Shown here: positions 8,133 to 15,872 of the stretch, piece by piece
How the letters are laid out: each line of letters starts with the position of its first letter
How positions within the stretch are numbered: the stretch's first letter is position 1
NCBI GenBank assembly: GCA_964480915.1
Contig: CAYZRS010000054.1
Coordinates: 1 to 37,140 of the forward strand
Direction of reading: 5' to 3'
DNA: 37,140 nt
From: CAWGCE01 sp964480915
GTDB taxonomy: Bacteria; Planctomycetota; Planctomycetia; Pirellulales; Pirellulaceae
Position numbers and translations under genes: made by a program
The notes under the pieces: model-generated
Told to the model about the DNA's origin: nothing
Database searches by the model: none
The model's input: the letters and a program-made list of their open reading frames with translations, nothing else

Positions 8133-8162
8133 AACGGGCCACTTCGTCCGAAGCGGCCCGTT
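8133..8162 (-). terminator. Hairpin between groEL1 and dnaJ (attenuator/processing candidate)
   Basis: On the minus strand AACGGGCCGCTTCG is followed almost directly by CGAAGTGGCCCGTT. All positions pair, one as G:U, except that the apex must open to form the loop. On the plus strand the same position would be an A:C mismatch, so the structure fits the minus-strand transcript. Only about four T residues follow. It may be a partial terminator that lowers dnaJ-grpE expression relative to groEL, or an RNA processing/stability element; the sequence does not decide. Confidence 0.65.
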
Positions 8163-8206
8163 CGCATGTTCTTGGTATATTCCGTTACGTTACGATCTCA
8201 GCAAGA

Positions 8207-9820
8207 CTATCGAACGCTGCCTTCAATGCGATCACGATCGCTCGCGTCATCATCCAAGTTTGTGACCATCGCTTCGGTCGTCAGCAACAGTCCCGCAATG
8301 CTGGCAGCATTCGAGATGGCCGTGCGAACAACTTTCACCGGATCGATGATTCCAGCCTTGAACATGTCGACGTACGCACCCGCGTTTGCATCGTAGCCCT
8401 GAGCCTTGTTCTTTTTGAGCACTTCATCGACAACCACCGAACCGTCGATACCACAGTTATCGGCGATTTGCTTCAGTGGAGCTGAAAGAGCTCGGCGTAC
8501 GATCTCAACACCGATTTTTTCGTCACCTTTCGCAGAAACCTTCGAGATCGCTTCGATGCTGCGAAGCAGTGCGACGCCTCCACCCGGGAGGATTCCCTCT
8601 TCGACAGCGGCCCGCGTCGCGTGCAACGCGTCTTCAACACGAGCTTTCTTTTGCTTCATGTCAGCTTCGGTTTCGGCACCGACGGAAACGATCGCCACAC
8701 CACCGGTCAGCTTCGCAAGACGTTCCTGCAATTTTTCACGGTCGTAATCGCTATCGGTATCTTCGATCCGCTTACGCATTTGATTGATGCGTTTGGTGAT
8801 CTCGTCGCTCTTGCCGGCTCCCTGAACGATCGTCGTGTCGTTCTTGGTGATGACCAGCTTTTTCGCTTTACCGAGCTGATTGAGTTCCAGCTTTTCAAGC
8901 TGCAGACCCAAGTCTTCGCTAATCAACGTGCCACCAGTCAGCGTGGCGATATCGCCCAGCATCGCTTTGCGTCGATCTCCAAATCCTGGCGCCTTCACAG
9001 CACAAATGTTCAGAACGCCACGCAATTTGTTGACGACCAAGGTGGTCAATGCTTCCCCTTCGACATCCTCAGCGATGATCAAAAGTGGTTTGCCAGATTG
9101 GCTGACCTTTTCCAAAATCGGTAACAACTCACGAAGATTACCAATTTTCTTTTCGTGGATCAGAATCAGAGCGTTCTCAAGCTCGCATTCCAATTCGGTC
9201 GGCTTGTTGATGAAATACGGCGACAAGTAACCCTTGTCGAACTGCATTCCTTCGACCAACTCCAAACCGGTTTCCGCCGTTTTGCCTTCTTCAACCGTGA
9301 TGACACCATCTTTGCCAACCTTTTCCAAGGCATCGGCCAACAACTCACCGATCGCTCGGTCATTGTTCGCACTGACGGCACCGACGTTGGTGATGTCCTC
9401 TTTGTTGGAGACTTTGCGAGACATCCCGTGCAGGTGCTCTTCGATCGCGACGACAGCTTTGTCGATGCCACGACGGATTGCCGAAGGGTTGCTTCCCGCA
9501 ACGATATTGCGAATCCCTTCCTTGAAAATCGCTCGAGCCAACACCGTGGCCGTCGTCGTACCGTCACCTGCCACGTCCGAAGTCTTCGAAGCGACTTCGT
9601 TGACGAGCTTTGCTCCCATGTTTTCGAATGGATCTTCCAGTTCGACTTCTTTGGAAACGGTAACACCATCCTTCGTGACCGTCGGGCCACCGAACGACTT
9701 ATCAATAATGACATTGCGGCCTGTGGGGCCCATGGTGACAGCCACAGCGTTGGCGAGCTTCTCGATGCCTCGCAACATTCGCTGGCGTGCGCTGTCTTCA
9801 AATAGCAACTGTTTTGCCAC
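8207..9820 (-). CDS. groEL: Chaperonin GroEL, copy without Gly-Met tail
   Basis: A 537-aa Hsp60. The equatorial ATP site includes 'GPTGRNVIIDKSFG', 'TKDGVTVSKE' and 'GDGTTTATVLA', with the conserved Asp in 'VEDALHATRAAVEEG' and the 'GGGVAL' loop. The apical segment 'FDKGYLSPYF' and 'EDVEGEALTTLVVNK' are intact. The C-terminus ends in a charged 'DDDASDRDRIEGSVR' rather than a GGM repeat. The start is GTG at 9820 with GAGGAA about 6 bp upstream; the frame extends to 9883 but without family similarity. It follows groES by 63 bp. This is the second groEL of the cluster; the difference in tail suggests a different cavity environment from the other copy. Confidence 0.96.
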   Translation of the reverse strand: MAKQLLFEDSARQRMLRGIEKLANAVAVTMGPTGRNVIIDKSFGGPTVTKDGVTVSKEVELEDPFENMGAKLVNEVASKTSDVAGDGTTTATVLARAIFKEGIRNIVAGSNPSAIRRGIDKAVVAIEEHLHGMSRKVSNKEDITNVGAVSANNDRAIGELLADALEKVGKDGVITVEEGKTAETGLELVEGMQFDKGYLSPYFINKPTELECELENALILIHEKKIGNLRELLPILEKVSQSGKPLLIIAEDVEGEALTTLVVNKLRGVLNICAVKAPGFGDRRKAMLGDIATLTGGTLISEDLGLQLEKLELNQLGKAKKLVITKNDTTIVQGAGKSDEITKRINQMRKRIEDTDSDYDREKLQERLAKLTGGVAIVSVGAETEADMKQKKARVEDALHATRAAVEEGILPGGGVALLRSIEAISKVSAKGDEKIGVEIVRRALSAPLKQIADNCGIDGSVVVDEVLKKNKAQGYDANAGAYVDMFKAGIIDPVKVVRTAISNAASIAGLLLTTEAMVTNLDDDASDRDRIEGSVR

Positions 9821-9883
9821 GGTTATTTCCTCATTCGTGCTGTTGAATTTTTCACTAAGGACAGGGCTTTCGCCCCGATTCAC

Positions 9884-10183
9884 TTAATTGACTTTGGCCA
9901 AGATGTCGGTTTCCCGAAGAATCTTGATTTCGTCGCCATCGACTTCGATGTCGGTGCCGCCGTACTTGCCGTAGATGACTTCGTCACCCACGTTGACGGA
10001 AAGTGCACCACGGTCACCCGTCTCCAGCAATTTGCCTGGGCCAACCGCAACAACCGTCCCACGCTGTGGCTTCTCTTGAGCCGATCCAGGCAGCACGATT
10101 CCGCCGGCAGTGACTTCTTCCGGATCGATCGGTTGCACAACAACTCGGTCATCCAGTGGTCGCAATTTTGATGATTTAGCCAT
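9884..10183 (-). CDS. groES: Co-chaperonin GroES
   Basis: A 99-aa Hsp10, the lid of the GroEL chamber. It begins 'KLRPLDDRVVVQPIDPEE', has the mobile loop with 'TAGGIVLPGSAQEKP' including the hydrophobic IVL triplet that docks to GroEL, and ends 'EIKILRETDILAKVN'. The ATG has AAGGAA (10194-10189) 5 bp upstream. It lies between two groEL genes (78 bp after the upstream copy, 63 bp before the downstream copy), so one GroES presumably serves both. Confidence 0.98.
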   Translation of the reverse strand: MAKSSKLRPLDDRVVVQPIDPEEVTAGGIVLPGSAQEKPQRGTVVAVGPGKLLETGDRGALSVNVGDEVIYGKYGGTDIEVDGDEIKILRETDILAKVN

Positions 10184-10261
10184 GTTGAATTCCTTATCTA
10201 CTTTTATCTGATTTGAATGATTGTTTGGTTGATTGAAGAATGCTTGCTGGAAAGAGACGGC

Positions 10262-11986
10262 TTACATCATGCCGCCCATGCCGCCCATGCCACCCATTCC
10301 CATGCCGCCCATACCTCCCATGCCGCCGCCCATGCCGCCCATACCGCCCATACCGCCCATGCCATGGTCGTGGTGGTCATCGCCACCATCCGCTTCCGGT
10401 TCCGGAATATCGGTAATGAGTGATGAGGTCGTCAGCAACAGCGAAGCGACGCTGGCCGCGTTATGAAGGGCAGTTCGTACGACCTTCGCCGCGTCGATCA
10501 CGCCCGCTTCGACAAGATCACAGAAGCAATCCTTGTCAGCGTCATAGCCTTCATTCTTCGTCTTCAAACCACGGACCGAGTTCACGATGACAGCGCCATC
10601 TTTGCCCGCGTTTTCTGCAATGCAACGCAACGGTTTGTCGAGGATATTGCGAATGATCTGCACACCCAGTGCTTCATCACCCATCGCAGCTTCTTCAACC
10701 TTCTTCAGACACTTCTCCGAGCGGATCAGTGCCACGCCGCCGCCAGGAACAACACCTTCCTCAAGTGCCGCCTGCGTGGCCGCTTTGGCATCTTCGAACA
10801 ATGCCTTACGCTCTTTCATTTCGGTTTCCGTGGCAGCACCACAGTTGATCTGAGCCACGCCGCCGGCCAACTTGGCCAATCGTTCTTGCAATTTTTCACG
10901 ATCGTAATCGCTATCGGTCGAATCGATTTGCGTGCGGATTTGAGCCGCTCGTCCTTCGATTTCGTCCTTCTTGCCCGAGCCACCCACGATGGTCGTGAGA
11001 TCGGCCGTGATGGTCACCTTCTTGGCCTTGCCCAGATCAGAAATCTTGACACTTTCCAGATCGACGCCCAAATCCTTGAAGATCGGTGTCGCCCCGGTGA
11101 GCACGCCAATGTCGCCAATCATCGCCTTACGACGATCGCCGTAACCGGGTGCCTTCACGGCACAGCAATTGACGATGCCGCGCATCTTGTTCACGACAAG
11201 TGTCGCCAACGCTTCGCCTTCAACATCTTCTGCGATGATCAAAAGCGGCTTGCCAGCTTTACTGATGGCCTCAAGAACCGGCACCAATTTCTTCGCACTG
11301 GAAATCTTTTCCTCGAAGAGCAAGATGTGACAGCCGTCCATTTCGACAACCTGGTTGTCCTGGTCGGTCACAAAGTGAGGCGACAGATAACCGCGGTCGA
11401 ATTGCATACCTTTGACAACTTCGACGTAGGTTTCGCCACTCTTGCCTTCTTCGACCGTGATGACGCCGTCCTTGCCGACTTTCATGAAGGCTTCCGAAAG
11501 CACATCGCCGATCGACGAATCGTTGTTACCAGCAATTGTGGCAATCTGCTTGATCGCCTTCTTGCTCTTGTCATCGATTTTGTCGGCCAACTTGCGAATC
11601 GATTCACTCACGGCGTCGGTCGCCTTCGAGATGCCGCGTGCCAATGCCATGGGATCGCCGCCAGCTGCGACCATCTTCAGGCCCTCGCGAAAAATCGCTT
11701 CGGCAAGGACCGTTGCGGTCGTCGTGCCGTCGCCTGCGACATCGTTGGTCTTACTAGCCGCTTCTTTGACAAGCTGAGCGCCCAAATTTTCGTTGGGATC
11801 TTCGAGCTCAATGTCCTCCGCGACCGTAACACCATCTTTGGTGACCTTGGGCGAACCCCAGCCTTTGTCGAGAACGGCGTTGCGGCCTCGTGGCCCCAGC
11901 GTACTACGGACGGCTCGAGCCAGCTTAGAAACGCCATCCAGCAGCGGCTGACGCGCCTTGTCGTCGAAAACCATGTTTTTTGCCAC
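10262..11986 (-). CDS. groEL: Chaperonin GroEL, copy with His/Gly-Met-rich tail
   Basis: A 574-aa Hsp60 and the first gene of the chaperone cluster. ATP-site motifs are present: 'GPRGRNAVLDKGWG', 'TKDGVTVAED', 'GDGTTTATVLAEAI', the conserved Asp in 'FEDAKAATQAALEEG', and 'GGGVALIRS'. The apical 'FDRGYLSPHF' and 'EDVEGEALATLVVNK' are intact. The C-terminus has 'DDHHDHG' followed by 33 residues almost only Gly and Met. The start is GTG at 11986 with GGAG about 8 bp upstream. Compared with the other copy, the DKSFG motif is DKGWG and ELEDPFENMG is ELEDPNENLG. No CIRCE element (TTAGCACTC-N9-GAGTGCTAA) was found upstream. Confidence 0.97.
   Translation of the reverse strand: MAKNMVFDDKARQPLLDGVSKLARAVRSTLGPRGRNAVLDKGWGSPKVTKDGVTVAEDIELEDPNENLGAQLVKEAASKTNDVAGDGTTTATVLAEAIFREGLKMVAAGGDPMALARGISKATDAVSESIRKLADKIDDKSKKAIKQIATIAGNNDSSIGDVLSEAFMKVGKDGVITVEEGKSGETYVEVVKGMQFDRGYLSPHFVTDQDNQVVEMDGCHILLFEEKISSAKKLVPVLEAISKAGKPLLIIAEDVEGEALATLVVNKMRGIVNCCAVKAPGYGDRRKAMIGDIGVLTGATPIFKDLGVDLESVKISDLGKAKKVTITADLTTIVGGSGKKDEIEGRAAQIRTQIDSTDSDYDREKLQERLAKLAGGVAQINCGAATETEMKERKALFEDAKAATQAALEEGVVPGGGVALIRSEKCLKKVEEAAMGDEALGVQIIRNILDKPLRCIAENAGKDGAVIVNSVRGLKTKNEGYDADKDCFCDLVEAGVIDAAKVVRTALHNAASVASLLLTTSSLITDIPEPEADGGDDHHDHGMGGMGGMGGMGGGMGGMGGMGMGGMGGMGGMM
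10265..10363 (-). repeat. GGM-repeat tail coding sequence
   Basis: Low-complexity DNA encoding 33 residues of (G)GGM-type repeats at the end of GroEL. Codons vary (ATG with GGC, GGT and GGA), so it is not a recent perfect expansion. Such tails line the bottom of the chaperonin cavity in the family. Confidence 0.9.
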
Positions 11987-12485
11987 GGTGTCATCTCCTA
12001 ATTCATGACGGACTTATGTGTTGTCTATAAATTCGATTCAAATTTGGCGACTTGGGATTTTGTTGACTTATCAATTCGTCCCCAGACGCCAAAAAATCTG
12101 GTTTGTTGGAACGCCAAGGGGCGGTTACTCAGTCATGGCAGACCCTCAGCGTTGGCCCTTCCTTACGCAAGCTGTGTGCCAAGATCGGCCCGCAACCGCT
12201 AAGTCATTTGAGAACAACCACTTGTGTCATCACTCACAAACCGGCTCGTTTCTCGCGGCACGGCCGCAGCGCCCAGAAATGCCAATATGGCAGCGAGAGA
12301 CTGGCAGCCGGCCTCTTCAAGTGGCCCGCAATCCCGCTGACAGCCAAACCCTATTAAACTGTCGAGCGCCTCGGCATCGCGCCAGCCCAGGCGTCTCTTC
12401 TGCCAGAACTTCTTCAATACGACTCCGGAACAGCCAAGCACGGACATCTCGTGCCACGGCGACGAACGCTTTGATCCACTTACTC
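11987..12485. other. About 500-bp divergent intergenic region, no clear gene
   Basis: The region lies between the divergent groEL (minus) and giant-protein (plus) genes and should contain both promoters. I found no CIRCE, no convincing sigma-70 -35/-10 pair in either direction, and no tRNA or hairpin terminator. A long plus-strand frame continues upstream of 12486 to about 12018, but its peptide is Arg/Ser/Ala-rich without family-like features and no ribosome-binding site precedes its ATGs (for example 12135). An N-terminal extension of the downstream gene cannot be fully excluded. Confidence 0.5.
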
Positions 12486-15400
12486 GTGAAAACCCGCGCG
12501 TCCCTGCAGCTCGCCGATTCGCCGGCGCGGCGAATCGGGCGACCGCGCGTCCGCGTCGCCGCGATCATCATCGCGGTCATTCTGACAACGGCAGGATTCG
12601 GCGAAGCCCAAATCGTGGAAGTCGATCCGCCAGACAATGCCGCACAAGCCGCAGCGTCCACCGACAACAGCTCGCCCCAGCGAGGCTCGTTGGACATGTT
12701 TTACCTGAAAAACAATGACGGCCAACTGGTGCTCGTGCCCGACATGACATTCGAAGATTTTGCGCGGTTAAACAAACTCGACCGTCAACTGACCGCCACC
12801 GACAAATTGCCAGACTTCGAATTGAGTCAACTCTCGATCACGGGCTCGGCAACGGAGAAAGTGGCCGAACTGGTGGCAGAATTGCGAGTCCGCCAGTTAC
12901 GAAGCGGAACGATTCGCGTCCCGTTGAAACTGTCCGAAGCGGTCCTCAAGCAAGATGCCGACCTGCGCGCGAACATCGAAGCCATTGAGTTCAACCCAGA
13001 ATCGGGCAGCACGACCGGCGACGGTTACGTTGTTTGGCTGGCTGGGAACAAAGGAACCGAACACAAATTGGCGCTACGACTATCGGTTGCCATCAACGTG
13101 GAAGGGTCGCTGTCGTCGCTGAAGCTGACGCTTCCCAACACGGCAGACTCGAAGTTGCAAATCGACGTCCCCGGATCGCGGCTGGCAGCAAAGTCGAGTG
13201 ACGAGGGCCGCACCGTCCTGGTCACCACCGATGGAGATCGATCGACGCTTACCACGGAAGGGCTCACTTCGGCCTCCACGATTTCTTGGACTCCGATGAC
13301 AACACCGATCAACTCGAGGCAACGCGTCGTGCTCGAGGCACGGGGCGACCACCGAGTTCGAGTGCGCGGACCCGGACTGGTCAGTACCGAATCACGATTT
13401 CGGTTCTTTGGACGTGGGGGACTGCTGGATTCGGTACAGATTCGCTTGCCGCAAGGAGCGCGAATCCTCGCCTACGTTGAGAATGCCGAGTATTCGGTCA
13501 CGCCGGTGACGATCGACCAATCGCAGCGTCAAACGATTGAAGTTCGATTTCAGGAACCGGACGACCAACCACGCGATGTCGTGATCCAAACGGAACATAC
13601 CGTCCAAGCGAGTGCGGCCGACCTAGGTGATGAGAACAAAACGCCCATCCCGACGATCGAAGTCGCCGGTTTTGATGTTATCGGAGCGGTGCGCCATTAT
13701 GGCCGCATCACGTTGGCCGCCGAAAACGCCTGGTTGTTACGCTGGGAAGAATCTACCAATACGCGACGAGTCGCCCATGATCCGCTCGCCGACGGCCCAG
13801 GCACGGTGGCCGCATTTGAGTATTTTCGACAGTTGGCGAAACTGCCAATCCGCGTCGCTCGCAAAGCGACGCGAACGCAAAGCCGATCAAAGGTCGACCT
13901 GTCCGTCCTTTCGACGGAAGTCAATTTGGACGCAGCGATCAACGTGCGTGTGAGCGGCGCTCCTGCATCATTTGTTCAGATCCATCTGCCCGGCTGGGAA
14001 ATCGTCGACCTGACGGTACCCGACGCGGTCGCCAAAGATCAGATCCGGCAAGAGACGACTCCCCTCGTCCTGCCCTTCCGTCAACCGTTTACGGGAGAAA
14101 TCGAGGTCCGGATCACGGCCCGACGAAGCTTGGCTGCGCCGATCGTGGCAGCGGTTGCCCAGGAAGTTTCGCTGCCGATGCCCTACGTTTTGGAAGCGAC
14201 GAATCGACCGATCAATCTGCAACTTTTTACGCAGCCGAATCTCGTCGCGACACCCCGCGAGGATTTGGTCGAAGCGATCCTCGAACCGGCCGCTGCCGAG
14301 AACAACCAATCGCCGATTTCCAATTCGGCAAACACCGACTTTCAAACGACCGAAGCGATGCGCTATGTTTTCCGCGGCGACCCTCAGACCGACGAATTCG
14401 TCTGCGCTGTGCAAACTCGCCCTCAGTCGGTTTCGGGCGAGCTGCAGGGCAATATCCGTATCGAACATGCGACCGCCTCGGCCACGATTTCCGTCACAGC
14501 CAACGTCATGCACGAACCGGTGGAGGCATTCCAATTCGAATTTCGCGGAGCAACGGCGCGTGAGGTGATCGTGCGACTTGACGGGCAACCGCTCGATTCG
14601 AGCTTGCACAGCTGGTCGACCGATGAACGAGAAGAGTCGGCAACGTTGGCCATCCAGCTCCCCAACCCGATACTGGGAGCGTGCGAGCTCGAACTGGCAT
14701 ACACCGCACCGATTGCGTCCGACGGGTCGCAACTGATCGCGGAGGTTCCGCTGCCTCAACTTGGCCCGGGCGAATTCCAGAATGGTCCCATCGTCGTTCA
14801 ATGTGCGGCCGGTGTCGTCGCTTCGGTTGCCGACGAAACCTGGACGGTCGAAAAGGAACAGTCCAACCGCCTGATTGCCAACAACTCGGTCTGGACAAAT
14901 CAAATTCCACTCGATGTCCAGGAGCTCCCCAACCGGGGCCGGCAACCCAATCACGTCGTCGAACGGGCGTACTGGCAGACCTGGATGACCGCCCGCCAGA
15001 GGCAAGATCGGGTCATCCTCGCCATCACCGCAGACAAAGAATTCGTCGATCTCGTCTTACCGAAGCAAGTGGACCAAGAGAGCATGCACCTGCTCGTCGC
15101 GGGACAACTGCTCACGCCGGAGATCGAAGGCGATCGCCTGCGACTCAAACTGGCGCGTCGCGACAAACCGACGATCATTGAATTGTTCTTGCCGTATCGC
15201 GAGCGTGCACATCTGACCGCCGCAACCATCCCACAAGTGGTGGATGCAAAGTGGACGCGAAAACTCTACTGGGAAGTCATTTTGCCGAGCGACGAGTTCA
15301 TTGTCGCGCCTCCGACCGGCGTAGAATCGGAAGACTCATGGTCGATGCTCGACGTTGCCTCTGGCCATCGGACCGACGTCAACCAACTCTGGTTAGAAAA

Positions 15401-15860
15401 CTGGGCCGGCGGAAGCCGGCAGGTGGCACCGGCCCAAAGTATGAACCGGTACCTTTTCAGTTCGTTCGGTGACGTTTCCACAATTCAGATGCGCACGGCC
15501 AAGCGTAGCACGTTGCTACTGTTTGTTGCTGCAGCCGTGTTCGGACTGGGCGTCGTCCCCAGCCTGATTCCAGCACTTCAGCGACCGGGATTCCTGTTTG
15601 TGATCGCCGCGCTCTTGGCTTGTTCGGCCGTCCTATTCCCAGTCCATACGCTGATCGTCGCGCCGGCAGCAGCCGTCGGAGCCATCTTGCTCGCCATTTC
15701 CAAAGCACTTGCCTGGTGGAAGCAGCATCGACGCAGTGACCGCCGCTCGCGATCCGATTCCTCGCATTTTGCAGGAGGCAGTTCGATGGCGAATCTGCAG
15801 GCCGCACCGACAACGATCTCGGCGCTTCCACCGCTGCATGTTTCAGCCCCCGATAATTGA
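12486..15860 (+). CDS. Giant exported beta-rich protein with C-terminal membrane helices (unknown function)
   Basis: About 1124 aa from the GTG at 12486, chosen because it precedes a basic stretch and a hydrophobic export signal at 24-38 (VAAIIIAVILTTAGF) ending near 'GEAQ'. No Shine-Dalgarno is visible, so the start is uncertain. Residues 84-95 carry a 'VPDMTFEDFARL' linker element. About 900 residues then alternate short hydrophobic strands and turns, with recurring 'LP-x-G/D' phrases ('IRLPQGARILAYV', 'IHLPGWEIVDLTV'), suggesting stacked beta-sandwich domains. Near the C-terminus, residues 1008-1082 form three membrane helices, followed by a basic, presumably cytoplasmic tail (KQHRRSDRRSR). 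I recognise no catalytic motif. The stop codon overlaps the Shine-Dalgarno of the next giant gene, so the two are probably translationally coupled. Confidence 0.8.
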   Translation: MKTRASLQLADSPARRIGRPRVRVAAIIIAVILTTAGFGEAQIVEVDPPDNAAQAAASTDNSSPQRGSLDMFYLKNNDGQLVLVPDMTFEDFARLNKLDRQLTATDKLPDFELSQLSITGSATEKVAELVAELRVRQLRSGTIRVPLKLSEAVLKQDADLRANIEAIEFNPESGSTTGDGYVVWLAGNKGTEHKLALRLSVAINVEGSLSSLKLTLPNTADSKLQIDVPGSRLAAKSSDEGRTVLVTTDGDRSTLTTEGLTSASTISWTPMTTPINSRQRVVLEARGDHRVRVRGPGLVSTESRFRFFGRGGLLDSVQIRLPQGARILAYVENAEYSVTPVTIDQSQRQTIEVRFQEPDDQPRDVVIQTEHTVQASAADLGDENKTPIPTIEVAGFDVIGAVRHYGRITLAAENAWLLRWEESTNTRRVAHDPLADGPGTVAAFEYFRQLAKLPIRVARKATRTQSRSKVDLSVLSTEVNLDAAINVRVSGAPASFVQIHLPGWEIVDLTVPDAVAKDQIRQETTPLVLPFRQPFTGEIEVRITARRSLAAPIVAAVAQEVSLPMPYVLEATNRPINLQLFTQPNLVATPREDLVEAILEPAAAENNQSPISNSANTDFQTTEAMRYVFRGDPQTDEFVCAVQTRPQSVSGELQGNIRIEHATASATISVTANVMHEPVEAFQFEFRGATAREVIVRLDGQPLDSSLHSWSTDEREESATLAIQLPNPILGACELELAYTAPIASDGSQLIAEVPLPQLGPGEFQNGPIVVQCAAGVVASVADETWTVEKEQSNRLIANNSVWTNQIPLDVQELPNRGRQPNHVVERAYWQTWMTARQRQDRVILAITADKEFVDLVLPKQVDQESMHLLVAGQLLTPEIEGDRLRLKLARRDKPTIIELFLPYRERAHLTAATIPQVVDAKWTRKLYWEVILPSDEFIVAPPTGVESEDSWSMLDVASGHRTDVNQLWLENWAGGSRQVAPAQSMNRYLFSSFGDVSTIQMRTAKRSTLLLFVAAAVFGLGVVPSLIPALQRPGFLFVIAALLACSAVLFPVHTLIVAPAAAVGAILLAISKALAWWKQHRRSDRRSRSDSSHFAGGSSMANLQAAPTTISALPPLHVSAPDN

Positions 15861-15872
15861 GGTCATACCCGC

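Noticed and set aside
9155..9805. 216-217-aa open frames opposite the second GroEL gene
   Set aside because: They are antisense to conserved GroEL motifs and show no independent features.
10265..10363. Tandem ATG/GGN DNA that might suggest a CRISPR or minisatellite
   Set aside because: It is the coding sequence of the GroEL Gly-Met tail; it has no spacers and the frame is preserved.
10463..12001. 512-aa open frame on the plus strand opposite the GroEL gene
   Set aside because: It is a mirror of strong GroEL codon bias; its peptide has no family resemblance, and the minus-strand gene is certain.
12001..12080. Search for a CIRCE element upstream of groEL
   Set aside because: No TTAGCACTC-N9-GAGTGCTAA or close variant is present in this stretch.
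12018..12485. N-terminal extension of the giant protein from an upstream ATG
   Set aside because: The peptide is Arg/Ser/Ala-rich with no family-like features, no ribosome-binding site is seen, and a normal export signal begins only after 12486. Not fully excluded.
13968..15005. 345-aa minus-strand open frame inside the first giant gene
   Set aside because: It lies antisense to a continuous long coding frame, has an Arg/Asp/Val-rich composition typical of a shadow, and shows no recognisable domain.
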